Shown here: positions 26,903-41,900 of the stretch, in pieces
How the letters are laid out: the number at the start of each line of letters is the position of its first letter
How positions within the stretch are numbered: the stretch's first letter is position 1
NCBI GenBank assembly: GCA_013076295.1
Contig: RQOL01000616.1
Span: 1,922,001-1,986,000 of the forward strand
From: Sanderia malayensis
Taxonomy: Eukaryota; Cnidaria; Scyphozoa; Semaeostomeae; Pelagiidae
DNA length: 64,000 nt
Direction: 5' to 3'
The notes under the pieces: generated by a model
Seen by the model: only the letters and a program-made list of their open reading frames with translations
Database searches by the model: none
What the model was told of the DNA's origin: nothing
Position numbers and translations under genes: made by a program

Positions 26903-29900
26903 CTAAATCTCCGTTCCCTCTTGCTCGCCACCCACACTCACATGAGACGCAGATCTCTTCACTTCACCCGCGGGTTTCCTGCGTTTGTAAATGACAACAG
27001 CAAACAATGCAATAACAATGAAAAGAACAGCAAGAGCAATTCCAACTATTGAACCCGAAGAAAGGCCTGTTTTTACGGACGATCTCGTTTTGGAGCTGGC
27101 CTCGTTTGGAAGCTTACCACTACCAGCAGAATCTGACCCGACTTGGTTTTGTGAATCTTTATTGCTCGAGCTGTCACTCAACGATCTTCGATAAACCAAT
27201 CGGATCATTTGGATGTTAGTGCCTTTGGTATTGCCAATCGACTTCAAGTCGCTCGCATCCCGTCTGTATCTCCCACCTTGTGGCATCACAATCATAGAGT
27301 GCTGCTCCTTTGTGACTTTATCATGGTCAAGGTACTCAATACTACGCTTACCGACTCCTCTGTTCTTCTGCGATTGAGATCGGACAGTGTAGATCGTGTG
27401 CAAGAACCAGTTTCGTCCACCGGACACCTAGGGAATTAGAGACAGTTGCGTTATGCATGGCCCACGCACATTTACTATAAGCCGCGGGACTTTGAAAAAA
27501 TATGTTTGAACCAAAACATCAAAGTACACAAATATTTCACAAATGTCACCTTGAAGAGAGGAGTACTGTCCAACTTGAAGCCATCAGCACCTGGGTTGGA
27601 AACGAGGCCTTGTCCGTCGCTTGCATCCATGGCAAAGTTTGCATTGAATGGCACGCTATCAAAACGCTTTGTAACTGTGGTGGGAGCGAGGCGATCCTAA
27701 AATGGTGGATAAAGATGTGAAAACAAAGTTCAAGTCCATCAAGCGATATTAGTAAAAAACAAGTTTCTCTTCAAGTGAAATACTTACTAATATTTTAAAT
27801 CGATAGAGAAGGTTGGTTGAGTCAGCCAAACACCCGAAATCATTGGATGACGGGTCGAACTTTGGCGTGTATCCATCTAGGCCACTGCACAGGAACACTT
27901 TCTCAACGACCACGTGATATGCGCTGCCGAGACTTTGAGCTGCGTCCACCATGACGCGACCAAAGATGGTAGAACCTGGGATGAAAATCAAGTGGGTTTT
28001 ATTAATTGATCTCTTCAAAATGGTCGGTGTCTAACAACTCAATTTAGTAGCAAGCAACATAGGAGTTCTGAGACAACGAAGCATGTCGAGAGTAAACAGA
28101 TGTAAAGTAAAGAAAAATGGCTTAAAAAGGGGTGAACAATATTATGGAGGAGTTCAAGGGATCAGATGCTTAATTCATAGTGCGAAGAAGTTCTTTACAT
28201 CAGAAGGGCTTGTTATATCAATATTTCGCCTCCGTAAAGAGTAACAATGTATACAGTGAGAAAAAACTAGGGCCTAAAGCCTGTTTCACAATAAACAACT
28301 TATATTGTATCAATTGTACCTCTTCTAAAAGCAACATCAGTAGCCTCAGATCCGGTAAACTTGTCAGACAGCCATTGTTCTTTTCTATTGAGCAAGAAGA
28401 ACCTCGTATTCAAACTGAAATTGGCCTCGACTGGCTCGCTGGTTTGCTGGAATCTGATTGGCAGTTTAAAGATGATCGGGCTTCGCGGAGTGCACTCCAA
28501 AGGAGTTGAATACTCAATGTCCTAAAAATACACAGATAACACCGTTAACTCGAGTCTGATAGACAAAATTAGTGAGAGAAAAGCAAGAAGGACAGTTTAG
28601 CTGTGTAACTCACCTCGGTAACAGTGCAAGGTATCAATCTAACCAGGTATTCGCCACTGTAGTCACGAATGGCAAAGTTGGAAACAAACTGCCACATTTG
28701 TTCAGGCTCAGAATAAGTCGAGTCGCTTCGTATCAGCTTCAGTGTCATCGATAAAGATGGCTGGTCTGGCGACATTACCAATGATTCCCCTTTGCTTGCT
28801 ACAAAATGATTAACCTTGATTAGGCAATGAAGTAATAGTGATTAGTTAATGAAGTGATGATAATTATGTGCAGGGTGTGATTAAGAAATCAACCCAAGTT
28901 AATTGTATTGGTTAACGTAACAAAAAATGCTGCAATGCTTCCTGGATAACGACTGACTGTGATTAAATAATGAAGTAATCGTGATTAAGCAATGGCAGTG
29001 ATTAAAAAATACGTCAAATCTGAATTGATTAAGACTGGAGCATGAAAATCTAATCAGAATCAGTTGTCTTCATTGACAAAATGATTAAGTAGCATAAGTC
29101 AAGCAGAAATTAAAAAACAAAGAAAGTCAACTCACAATCGCTTTTCATGATAAACTGTCCTCTGAATCTCGCTTTCGTCCTGAAATTAACAACCAACTTT
29201 CTGTCGGAGTCCCGGATTTTGATGCTCGTCGGATAGAGGTTGCCCTTCAGCACTGAGGTGGCGGGTGGGCCTACACCATCTTTCCACAACACAGCGGTAT
29301 CGTAAACAAATGTGAGACGTAGGGATGACTTGTGATCAAAATGCATCCATCCGCCGGCGGCCGTAGGAGAATGGTAGATGTATGAGACAAAGAGGGGAAC
29401 CTTGACGGACATGTGGGATTGAACTGAGTCCTTCACTTGGCCGTCTGTTGTTATCGAACCACCGCATTTCTGCACGAGTTCCGTCATGTCATAGTAAGAT
29501 TCGAAAGTCCACAAACAGGCGTCCAAATTCAAATTGCGATAAAATCTGAAAAAAATACCATGATAAATTTATAACGTATGTATTAATGTATTATAATTAT
29601 AATAATTCATGGTAAATAAAACATAGTGAAGCCATTGGGCATAACGACCATCTCAGTGGTGTAACAAATTAAATATGCACTTCCTGACAACGGGACAATT
29701 AGGATTTGGAAATTTTTCCAAAAAGAAAAGCTGAAGCGATTTATAGAATATTTTCAAACTTTCGATTGCATAAGCCAAACAATTCCAGGCTAAACGATGG
29801 TTAATATTAAAGTATTGCGATTAATAATAATAACAATAATAATCACTTTATTCGATCGAGTTTTACTTACCGAAGTGTTGCATTTCCTCTTAATCCAACA

Positions 29901-32900
29901 TCGAACTGATAGGGTTGACTTTCACCGGCTGAATCCGGATCGATAATCTGATTCTTGATGAATCCGAACTTCGTTCTGATCTCGTTGATGTCGAGCAGAT
30001 TTGAGCAAGTGTGTTGAGCGACTCTGCTTGCGTCAGGACTGAGGGCAATTTCGAAATTCGACAGCTGTTTCGTGGAAATGGCGGGAAGCAGGCCATCGAA
30101 GTGAGGCACGAGGATTCGCACGCGAACGAGGTTGGGATGCTTGGGATCCTTGACTCCGGTGTATTTGACCTGCGCGGAGAATGTCTCTGCTCCGATGTCA
30201 CGGGCGTTTCTCGGCATGCAAAGGCCCTCGTCTGCATCGACAGTTATTGGGTCACTGAAACTTTCAACACCGTAGCCTTCATCATCGTCGACCGCCTGCG
30301 CAACACAACGCACGCGCGTCCCAGGACCAAAGTAGATGCTGCACAAAGGATAAAAAACAGATAGGTCAGATCAATGAAGTTTACGGAATACTTTATTGAA
30401 CTGTATACATTTTTGTATACTGTCCAATAGACGAGGTAAACAGCTATGGAGGATATAATATACTAAATGCAGAAATAGGCGTCAATATAAAGATGGACAG
30501 CCTGTGGAAACGCGATACAAGGAGGTGTCCAAATTAAGCCTTTACGTGCGACACTTTAATCGTTTCAATAGCCGATTGTTGTTAAGCATACAATACATTA
30601 GCATTACCCTCGTAATCTTAACCAGCCCACATTGGAAACAGCTGAACTATCCGGATCTTCCAGGGGGATAAAACATAAAAGATAAAAAAGCAACCATACC
30701 TGTCTAGTGTGATTCTATTCGTATCAGTAACAAATGTTTTACTGTCGACATTTTTGAAATTGTGCGTCACTCCGTCCTGGCTGTCCTTTGCTGATATCTG
30801 CCATTTGTATCTGGTCATGTCGTTGTTGATGCGCTCCGATTTGCATATTCCAGCAGTGGATGAAAATTCTGGAAACTTCGGATTGCAGGCCTAAAGAAAC
30901 GGAAGGTCACGCGATCAATCAAAGCCAGCATAAAATGGTAAAGGTAGCAGAATAAGTTGCATCTTGGTGTAACGACTATTCGCATCACGAACCATCCACG
31001 TAAAAAACTAAACATCACTTAAACTGTTTCATAGCAAAAGCGAAGCCACAACTTAATCAACGGATAAAATAAAATTTGATTTATTCCATTCAAAATTTAA
31101 TATATCAAAATCCGCTGTGGTAATACTCGATCGGGACCTCCTGGAAACCGAAACTATTCTGTAATAATCAATTGAACTTGCAGCCTCTTTTAGGGGGTTT
31201 AGAACTAAACTGTTAACTACCGAATAACAGAACAGCTTACCGTGACACAAATCAGGGGGTATCCTTGAATTGGACTCGATTTAGCCTTGCGTATGTCATC
31301 GTAGTCTTGCAATGAAACAACTCTTGGTTTCAAGGGGAAAGTCACACCCGTCCGCCTGCCAACTTCTTCAATGTAGACGATTGTTTTTTTCAGTCCGAGT
31401 TCTGCGATTCGGTACCTATCAGGTTTGATGTAAATCGAAAATGCGCGTCGAATACTCTTCTCTCCTTCGTGAAATATCTTGATTTTCACTATTTTCCTCG
31501 TCTCGTTCACACCAAACACGATTTCCTGTAAGAAATAACAATCGCTATGGTTAGAGTGTACCTCCATTGCCTTTTAATACAACGCCATCTTTGAAAATAA
31601 CGGGCGGATATTCTTGTCTCAAAATTCCTCTAAAATGACCTTCTCCTTGCAAAAGCAATACTTGGACAATAAATCCAATAATACTTAGAAAAAGAACCAC
31701 ATTATTCGAGCTATCGATTCATTGAGTTATCGACGATCAAACATCAAGCATCAGAGCACAAATATTTCCAAACACAAGCGACAGGAAACTGCTCAAAACG
31801 TCCAAATATTCATTTAAACAGTGGCGGACTTAACGTGGTTCAACCTCATTGGGTTCAACTTAACTGCTACAAATGTTCTTACTTTTGCGAGAGGTTCGTA
31901 ATGTATGCCACTTCTTGCCAAGCCATCTTTTGTGTGCACTGTAACAGCTGACATTTTCGATGCATCCCCAGCTCTGACGACAGGAATATCAATAAACCTG
32001 AATTTCTGCTCGGGTTGGGGCTCCTTCACGTAATACTTCGTGGCCATGAACTTTATCATTGGCTCTGAAACGAGGCAGAAAAAACAGGTCGGATTAGGAA
32101 GATAAAAGTTCAATACAAGGGAAAAACAAGCTACAAAATAAATTAAAATTAAATTCCTCCTTGGAGTATTCATCTATGTACTATACCATATACCCGTGTA
32201 CAAGAAGAAATTTTACATCCGGCCTATTGTTAAAAAAATAAGCTATTGTTTCCTTTATTGTTTTGAGCAGAAATATCATCCTGGAAGCTCTTAATCCATC
32301 GGTTCTTACATTTGGGTGTTCCCTGCATTGTCTAGGCTCTATCGTTGTTTAAATAAATCTTCTTCTATCCGCCAAATAAGATATTAATGAATGAATGCAA
32401 AAACTTACGATCGTTATCAATGATTTTAATCAACGTCTTGCTCCTTCCTCCCACTCTTCCTCCACCAATATTTGAGCTGAAAACTTTCCCAATACGCAAA
32501 AAGAATTGCTCTGTCGGCTCCTTGATTTTATCGTTGACGATCTTGACCTAATGAGAAATGAAGCATATAGATGTAGCAAATATCATTCAGTGAAAAAGAC
32601 AACATTGATATGAAAATTTTATCCATGGAGATAGAAGGAGGGGTTTCTCGCCCCCGCTAATTATGGAAAGCATGGTCCTTGAAATACGCAAAAATGATAA
32701 AACGTTGGGAGGTCTAAAAATAAACAAAGTTGTGATACAATGACAGTATTGTTTACCCCATAAAATATCTTGTGCCACAATAAATGACAAAAACAAATAC
32801 AACCGAAAATAAAGTTCGAATTACCTCGCATTTCTTCTTCGTTTCCCTGTACTTGAATATGACAAATGATGCATTTGTGTCGGGTCGTTCGATAAAATCT

Positions 32901-35900
32901 TTGCCGACTGTTGACGTGTTCTGTCTGGTGTAGCATCGGACGTATGTCGTGTGTCGGGTGTCCCCACGTCTCTTGATATAAGTCGTAACGACACTGTTGT
33001 TCTCCCTCACTTCGTACACAGGCTTTTCAAAATAAACAGTTGGCACTGAAAACAGCGAAAAGATGTTATGATTAACACGATTGTAATGATTATGATGATA
33101 ACGACGATTGACGATGAAAGTGATCAGCATGATTGATTGTTAATGATAATCAAAGAAACATGACATTAGAAGTATGACATATGATCAGCGGAGCCCTCAA
33201 CATTGAGGTTGCTGAATAACTAATGTAGATGTAGATGTAGATGTATGTCTCTTCGAAGAATAGCGCTTGGAGAAATTAATGAATCGTACCATAGTGAACC
33301 GAATTACTTACGATCTGACATGGAATCATCGATGGTGACAGTGGCTGTTGGGTTCTCGCCAAATGAAGCGTTAAACGGTGCACGCAAGAGAATCGTAAAG
33401 TTCTCCTTGCCCTCAATTCTCGGTCTGGCAATATCATCAAGAATAATGATACTGACCAGCTTTTCATTCTCACCAGGCTGAAATCGCAGGTTCTGTACTT
33501 GCGGAACGTAATCTCTTTCAGCTATGCAACAAAGAAACAATGACTGTCAACACGTGAAGCTGCATACTAGAATTAATAGCTTTGTAAGCTGCGAAGGCGC
33601 AGTGATTTGTTGGGCTTATTGAAGGAATATTCAAGCAACCTCCACCGAGAAAATTAACTTGCTTTTCGCATTCAGTATGGTGATCGACTCAATCTCCTGG
33701 AAATATACCAGGTCGCACTGTTTATCAATGGCCAGGTTGGATATTCCAGGGTTAAGCATCATCGCATTCTAATGAACATGTTTATTGAAACCAGTTTAAA
33801 CAGGTTCAAATAAACCGGTTTGACATTCGAGGATAAATTGTGTTGCATGGATGAGAATGGATGAGATATACCACGGCTGTAATAAATTACCTCTGGCAGA
33901 AATAGGCCTCCATTGTTTGGTGGCGAACAAAACTGACGAGTCAACGGATAAGTCTGAGCCTTCTCGTCGGATGATGACGTCAAGGGTGCCAGCGCTTTCA
34001 TCAACGTCATACTGGGCTTTGTCGAGCGTGAATTTGGGTTCTGAAAGGTAAAAAACCGGTAAGTTATATAGTGAAATCAGCTGGAAATAATAGACAGACA
34101 CATTGAACCTGACTCTATCCGACATCTCAGACGACTTGAGACAAAATTGCAACGAACTAAACTGTTGAAAACAATCGAGGATGCATGATTTGAACATGCC
34201 AAAAGTGCCAGTATTATGGTACCAATATATAATAGACAATGCAGGGACTAATGTCTTCGTGGTCGGTGTATAAAAACTGCCTTTACAAAGAGATAACAAC
34301 TCTGTTGATATTTTGGTGCAACAATAATTGCTTAGTGGAGGAAATGGAGGGACTAATGTCTTCGTGGTCGGTGTATAGAGACTGCTTTTACAAAGAGATG
34401 ACCACTCTGTTCATATTTTGGTGCATCAATGATTGCTTGTTGTTCGGAGGTGTCCTTAGCAAAGACACATACACTAATGGACGTCCCATTCCACTGAAGT
34501 TTGACTGCAGAGTTCTTCGGGTGTTTCCATGGTAGAGTAAAGGTGTTTAAAGGACTAAGAATTTGTTAACAATGAAATATAAACATACCATCTTTTTCGT
34601 CTTCGAGTATAATAACATCGGCAGTTGAGAACTTCTCCCCAATCGATGCAGCCAAATATGGTAATAGTTTGACTTGGAATTTCTCACTTTTCTCAAACAG
34701 GGAGTCGTCAATTATTTTCACAGGGCAATACTTGACTGCTTCATTCTGAAAGCAAGAAAATGCATGGTCGAATTCATATTTTGAAATTTCTCTCGCCCTT
34801 TCCACATCAAAGTCGTGGCTCAGACATAGGAAAAGTTAGCCTCGTTTTAACTTGACCAGATAGCTTAATCTATAGTCAGCCATTAATAAAATTAATTGCA
34901 GCTGGAACAAGCAACGCTGTCGCAAGAATCTATCATCGAAAGATAATCTATATATCCAGGGCTGCCAAGGGGGAGGAAAGTTGTATCAGGGCCTAAGGAG
35001 GCCTCAAAAAGGACTGAAGACACCGACTCGCTTCACTTGCTGGGGGCGTCAAGTTTCAGGTTGGCCGTGGGCCTCTAGAACCGTCCGGTGACTGTGTATA
35101 AACCTACTGTAGTCGCCAAATGGCTAAAGTAGTCAACTGAGTTGAGACTATCAAATATTACATACCGTGTCAAAAGTAATAATGTTATCTCGATCGTTGG
35201 CTGACTTGGAGATGAAATCCCTGTATGACGTCACGGTTGATCCCAAGGTTCCTCTTGCAGTACCTGCAATGAAAATCAATAATTTGAAACGTCGAAGAAA
35301 TCGCAGTAATTTTCACCCCCTGGCAAAAGCGAACAACACATTGATAAGGAATATAAGTGGGCACATTTCAAGGAGGTGGAGGATAATTTAGCTTACCTGC
35401 AATTGTGGTGCAAATAACTTTAACAAGTGGCTTCAAGTCGCCCTGTCTTCGCAAAGGAACCCTGAGGGTTCCAATTCCTTCCTGGACAAGATACTCCGGA
35501 TCTTGGATCACAACAACAGGTTCTGGGATAAACAAACACAAAACAAATGACATGAGATTGCCAAGGTTAGGTATAAACAGTACTTCGAGGAAATTAAAAT
35601 ATCTGCCGTTGCATCAGGATATCATTGTACTATGAAGAGCCTTAAGAAAGCAAATGTTTTGTTCATCGCACTAGGGAGCTGGTTATATTGACAGTTAGTT
35701 CGCTACATTTCAAGATTCTAAGATTTATTTTTCTTATTATTTTTACATTGCTAAAAAGACGCAACAGTACTTGTAAACACATACCATCTTCGCTGTCAAT
35801 GATATTGACAGTTGCATTGCCTGGCTTGCCAATCAAACAATGAATATTATTGACGAGTGTGATGCCAAAAGACTCCATGGTTTCATAATCAACATCGTCC

Positions 35901-38900
35901 TTGATTTTAATCTTTAACTTCGCCTTTGTTTGTCCAGGACTGAATTGAACCTGGCTGGACCTGGTAAGTTGAAAGTCTTCGTCTTCAATTGCCGTTCCGT
36001 TGCTTAACTGCAGATTCACAAAACTCGTTTCACCGAGAAAACCGCGCCGCTTCAGATGCACGGTGACGTGACGCGCCGTTTCACTGACGTTGAAAACTGG
36101 CCGCGCAAAATACACCCACGCCCAATTCAAATAAAACTGCTGTCCGTGGAGCATGTTCTTTCCGCCGTCGGCCAATTTGAAGACAAACATGTCACTTGTC
36201 GAGTTTTCTGCTGAATTCAAAATGTATCGGATTTTGCCGCTGTCCATATCTTGTTGTGTGAAAGACTCCAGAGTCTCCTTTGGTGCGCTGATATTGACAA
36301 AGCGACCGTGTTTCGGCGGAGCCGTAATAACAAATTGCAAGTCTTTATTGTTGCTGTCCGTATCGTGGCCTTGTAAGACCCGGTCGCTTAGCTGAAAGCC
36401 AAAAGTTCCATCGTCGAAGTTTTGAAGCGATGAAGCACCGAGATTCTTTGACAGCACAGGCAGCTTATTGTCGACCGGCCGAATAACGACATTAATCGTT
36501 TGTGGCTCGGTTTTCGGAGAAGAGGAGTCGGGGAAGACGAAAAAATCCGAGTGGGTTCCATCGGTAACCAAGACGGAAAACGAGTCTGATTTCGTCTCGC
36601 TTCCATCGTGACGATAAATAATACGATTCTCGTTAATGTCCTTTTGACTGAACCTGTTAACCAACTGGTAGCCATCTTTGGTAATCTGGCCGTGCAGTGG
36701 CGATTGTGTCACAGTGAACGTGATGTCCTCTGGCTTGGTGTCCTTGTCATCTGCTCGAAGCTCAAATGGTGTGATAATAGTGCTCTTGCCTTCCAAGGCG
36801 GGAAGAAAAGCTATGTGTAACACTGGCTTCTTATTATCAACATCTGTTAGAGTTATTCTGAAAGCTCGTTCGATTTTGTTGACGCCATCACTGACGGAGA
36901 ATTCGAAATTGTCGAACTTCACTTCATCTTTACTCGAGTGAACATATACGATCTTGTTTCCTGCCAAATCGATCTGCTTGAATGTCGTGATAGGCACGCC
37001 TGGGTGGTCCGTGTTTTCCACATAGCCCTTGGCCGGCACCTTGTTGATATTGAAAACGAGATTCTCGTCTTTGCTGTTCAGATCCGAGGCACTGAGCAAA
37101 TCAGTTGTCAAGGTGATGCGATCGTTCTCCTTCAACGTGACACCTTTGTTGATGACATCAGGATGGACGTTATCTATTGGCGCGATTATAACGTAGAACA
37201 ATTGATTGATCAGCCGGTTGTTCCCATCGGTCACGTCAAACCTAATGACGTCACGTTCGCCTTTACCCTTGTTGAAATGATGATAGAAGACCCTTTTCTC
37301 GTCCACATCCTGCTGAGTGAAGTTTGTGCCTTTGGTCAGGTTAAGGTATCTTCCAACTGCAACGCGCTTCTTAAGCACGCCCAGTGAAGCATCAGACATG
37401 ACAAGATACAGGATCTTCTTGTCGTCAGAATCCAAATCGGTTGCTTGGAGGTTTCTCTTCGTCAGCGGTTTCATCTCCGCGCGGTCGATGTTCAGTCCGG
37501 TATTCACCTTAATGTGCGGCACTTCGTCGTCGACTGGTATGATGGTGACGGGTACGACAGCGCTGACATTATGTACGCCGTCAGACACGACCAATTTGAA
37601 GCTGTCTTGTGTCGTTTCCGAGCCGTCGTGCTTGTAGAAAATATCCCCTTCGCTTGAAATCAGTTGCAGCTTTGTGAACTGCTTCAGCGGCATCAAATCA
37701 TCCGCTTGCAAGAGCAGTTCACCGTGTCGCGGTTTCTCCGTCACGTAAAACACCAAATCCTCCTCCGGAATGTCGGGGTCGACGGCGTTTATGAGCGCAG
37801 CGTCGAACGAGATGAAATCGTTTTCGAGAACGACAAATTGCCGCACGTGCACAATTGGTTTCTCGTCATTGCTTGGCTGAATCAAAACATTAATAGTTGT
37901 CGGCGGTGACGTGTTGTTTTTATCGGAACATGTAACGATAAATTGATCAACGGTTGGTTCCGAGCCTTTGTGGATGCTCTGTACGTAGTTGACTTTGCCG
38001 TTCATCAAGTCACGGTTTGAGAATTTCACCGCGCGCATGTTTACCCTGCTCAGCTCGGATCCTTTGCTGGGAGTGATTGACTCGATGAAGCCGTGCTCCG
38101 GTTGCCGCAAGACCGCGCAAGTGATTTTATCCCGCTCCGTATCGACGTCTGTTACGCGAAGATTGTCCGGTTTTATGGTGACTTTTAGGCCCTCTTTCAC
38201 AACCACTGGCGTGTTCACCGAAAGATTTGGCGGCTCAGAATCCACGGGCAGAATGACGAAGTTGAGAATTATGCCGTTGTAACGGTTTCCGCCGACAATC
38301 CAATCGTCCGACATGTCGGATAGAGTCAGGTTCAATATGTCTGTCTGTTGTTTCAAGCCGATTTCACCATCAATGTGCTTGTATGCAACTGTTCCGTCCA
38401 GAATGTCTTTTTGAGTAAACAAATTCACCGGTGTTCCTGTGGGAAAAATGAAAAAAAGGACCATAAACTAGATGTAAACAGCGTTTAGGCGAATGCTACT
38501 CGGGCGTGTGTTACAACAGTGTTTGATGAGGCAGGATTGAAGATAAAGAATAAATAGCAGGTATGTTCAAATGAATTAATTTAATTGAAAAAGATGAAGG
38601 AAGTAGCTACGACTGGGCTCTGGATTGGCTGGCAGTGATGGGGGCGTTGCTGTTGGCAACGCTGTTGTACGCGCCTTTCCGTTGGCATAATAAATGGTAA
38701 AATAGCAAAAACAAAATAAAGTTTTAACTTAAATTATGGAGACAAAGGAGACATACGCATAATTCAATATACGCATGCGTATATTGAATCACGCCCACAA
38801 TTAGAAAACCTGTGCACACAATTCCAGATAGTAATTTGACGTGTCTATATCTATTGGTGGCGAGTCACCAAGCAGATGTCGCTGGATATATATGAACAGA

Positions 38901-41900
38901 CCGGCACTGTTGGCCTCGTCACCCCGGTGTACCAACAAAGTTAGTAGTTGAGTACGATACGTAGATGGTTTTTCGGCGTTTCTGCCGGAAAATCATTCTC
39001 GATGGAAAGACGAAAAGTCCCGGTACGCCGGGGATCTACTTTCTCTTGTAGATCCTCGGTGTACCAGGCCTCATTTAATTTCAACTCAACTTCAACTCAC
39101 TCAACTTCGAGTGGAGCTCGGTGGAATCGAACCGTGACTCCATGAGTGGCAAGCACAAGTGCCAACCACTTCGCCACAAGAGTTGAACTAACAAAAAAGC
39201 TAATACTAAATGGTCCATTTTGAATTCGTACGAAAATTTATAACCAATATCAATTTGTTTCGTGCAAACATCTAGTCGTGTGACCAAAATGCTGCCGTAT
39301 AAAGTAGACCTAAGCCGAACACGGAGAAAGATAAGAACATTTTGCTCGAGTTAACGAGGTTTTGAATTATCGAGTTGTTACACTTGAGATATACCCAAAG
39401 AAATTCATAATCGGTATTAAAGTATAAATAACTGATATTTATAGTTTTAATCCGTGGCTGTTGAGAAAATTTATGGCCATCAAAAAATTTTAATTCTTGA
39501 ACCAATGTCAAAATGATTTACATGTTTAGTAGATATACATAACATCAGGTCGTTGAACCTGATGTTATGTAGATCAATCAATGAAATGGCCTTATTTTGT
39601 GTTAGATAATCGGTAATTGATATCACTCAAAATGAAGTTACGATGAAGTGATCAACTTTAAAGCCCTATATTTCATTCATTTTATCGTTCATTCATTTGA
39701 ATGTGTCCTTAAAATTAAAACCGAGAGGTGTGTGATAATCTCGGTTTTCTTTCACAGAAATATATGTGGTTTTGCAACTAATTCAGTGTGACATTAGAAC
39801 ACAATTCACTTGGTAAAATCCATCGAAAAATATCAGCAAAATCAGCCCCAATGCAATTATTGGTAACAGTAATAAAAATACATCTTTTCCTGTCATTGTA
39901 GCTTATTATGGGTGGAGACCCTCTTCCTTTGTAGTGTGTCATGATAAGACGTAATGAAAGCAAAACTACAAAACAAATTGATAGTCTTCCCCGAGGGTGC
40001 TTGTAATGTTCGTATTGTCAGCTAAAGATAGGCTTACTTAAAGGGCTGCTTTTTGCAAAGCTATGATTAGGATACTAGAATGTAGCCACAATGTGACAGG
40101 AATGGGAGTTTAGTGTAATAAAATTTCTATGGATGTGATCTAAAGAGGTGAAATCAGGAAATGAGATTTCTTTCCATGGGACCACAGTGCGAGGAAAGAA
40201 AAATAATCATAATCATGTTGAGAAAATAGGTGCAATGTGATCCAATCTTGGCTAGAAGGGCTCAACTTTATATTTTATGAAACATCTTATATCATAATCC
40301 TTGAATGATTATCGAGATCATAATGATAAATAGTACAAAATTGGCCCATCGTCAAAATATCATCTGATAGTTTATTCAGCAGAGCATGATCTGAAATAGT
40401 TGTCGTACGCTAAAGAACATCATCCATCAATCATTTCGAAGTCACCTAATTCTCTCTGAATTATTATTGTAAGTTTTTACAATTGAAAGAAATATAACCA
40501 GTGATCGATCGAAGGTTTAGTGTAATCATGTTCGTAAGATTACAGCAGGTTTTCTGACCTGTCTTGTGGCTGTAAGTTGCAATAGTTACAGAAATAGAAT
40601 GGCAACAGTGCAGGAACTGCGTTTAAAATCTCAACTCACAATAAAACAGAAAACGCAACGATATTTTTGGAAGAAGCAAAATATCTTTGCACAGTTGCCT
40701 TATCCATTTCCTGAAATTACGACCACAAATTCCTTATCATACACGTTATTTTATAAGAAATATGGATCAACACTTTGTGCTACAAATTTCTTGCTTTGGC
40801 ATGACTGGCATTTTGGCTAAATCGGTTACTTAAAATTTCATTATTTTGGGGATCTAAAATTACCTTATTGTGTTTTCAAGTTCGGCATTTTTGGATGGAC
40901 ATAAACTTATACCTTCATGAAAAAATCCCGTGCAGATCAAAGATTACAATCTTTTCCAAACAAAAATTAACGAAATTCTTACGAGACCAGCCGGGCAAAT
41001 TATTCTCGAGGCTATAGTACCAGCTTCTTAAACTTTGCCCATCCTAATTCTAGTTGCTTATCAAGAACGTGTCAATATTTGAAGCAAATCATAATCCAAC
41101 ACGACCCCCTGTAATAAGACAATTTGCGTCGACTCCTAATAAAAACTTGCCGCAATGGCAGGGGGGCACTCACCTTGCTTCTCAATGTATCCGTGCTTGG
41201 GATTGGCTACAACAAGGAAAGCAAGCATTTCATCGTCAGTATCTTCATCTGTACCACTGAGAATTTCTTTTGTAAGGATTTTAATTCCCCTCTCTTTGAC
41301 TTCAACTTTTGCTGCCAGATATTTGACGGCTGGGGGTTGGTCGTCAATTGGTGACACAACTGAAAAATACATGAGAACATTGAAACAAACATTGTTTGAA
41401 AATAAATTTTACAGAAGGCAAAGGATTTTGAAAACTACGCAATATCAATCGCCAATGAAGCTTGGGAACTTGGGGACAAGGGCTTCCAAACAAAGGCCAC
41501 TTGGAGGCCACTTGTTGGGGGGCAACTACCCTCGATCAGATTAGAAATTAGAACAGGAAATGCACGGGGCAAAGCGGGCAATATCAACAACAAGGTCAAA
41601 CTATCACATAATTAAATTTGTACATGCAGTACTGCTCAATTTATAAGCGAAAGAATTTAAACGAAATCAAATGGATTGACGGTAGATAATCGCTGAAACA
41701 TTCTTGCGTTTAAGAATGTAGGCAGTGCTTCCAGAAATGAAGCAGTACCCCGTTAACTAAAGAATTCTCATAATCGCCATTTTTAAAAACACAGCATGAG
41801 GCCATTTAGGCTTGATCAGATAAACGGGCCTAAACTGACATGTCTCAGTTATTTTGAATGCTAAGCAGAAATACCTCAGCGATTCTGCATAGATTTGAGC

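Larger units (their letters stand above)
38437..41173. other. FREM2 intron 2
   Basis: 2.7-kb intron holding the 38762 palindrome, the SINE candidate at 38940-39190 and two hairpins (39536 and 39717). The remainder is AT-rich with no supported gene. Confidence 0.6.

Noticed and set aside
36938..37387. 149-codon plus-strand ORF and its neighbours up to 38282
   Set aside because: They lie antisense to the large FREM2 exon 35785-38436, which has clear CSPG repeat content.
39124..39185. Functional tRNA gene on the minus strand
   Set aside because: A and B boxes are good, but acceptor, T and anticodon arms do not pair as a cloverleaf; a SINE is more likely.
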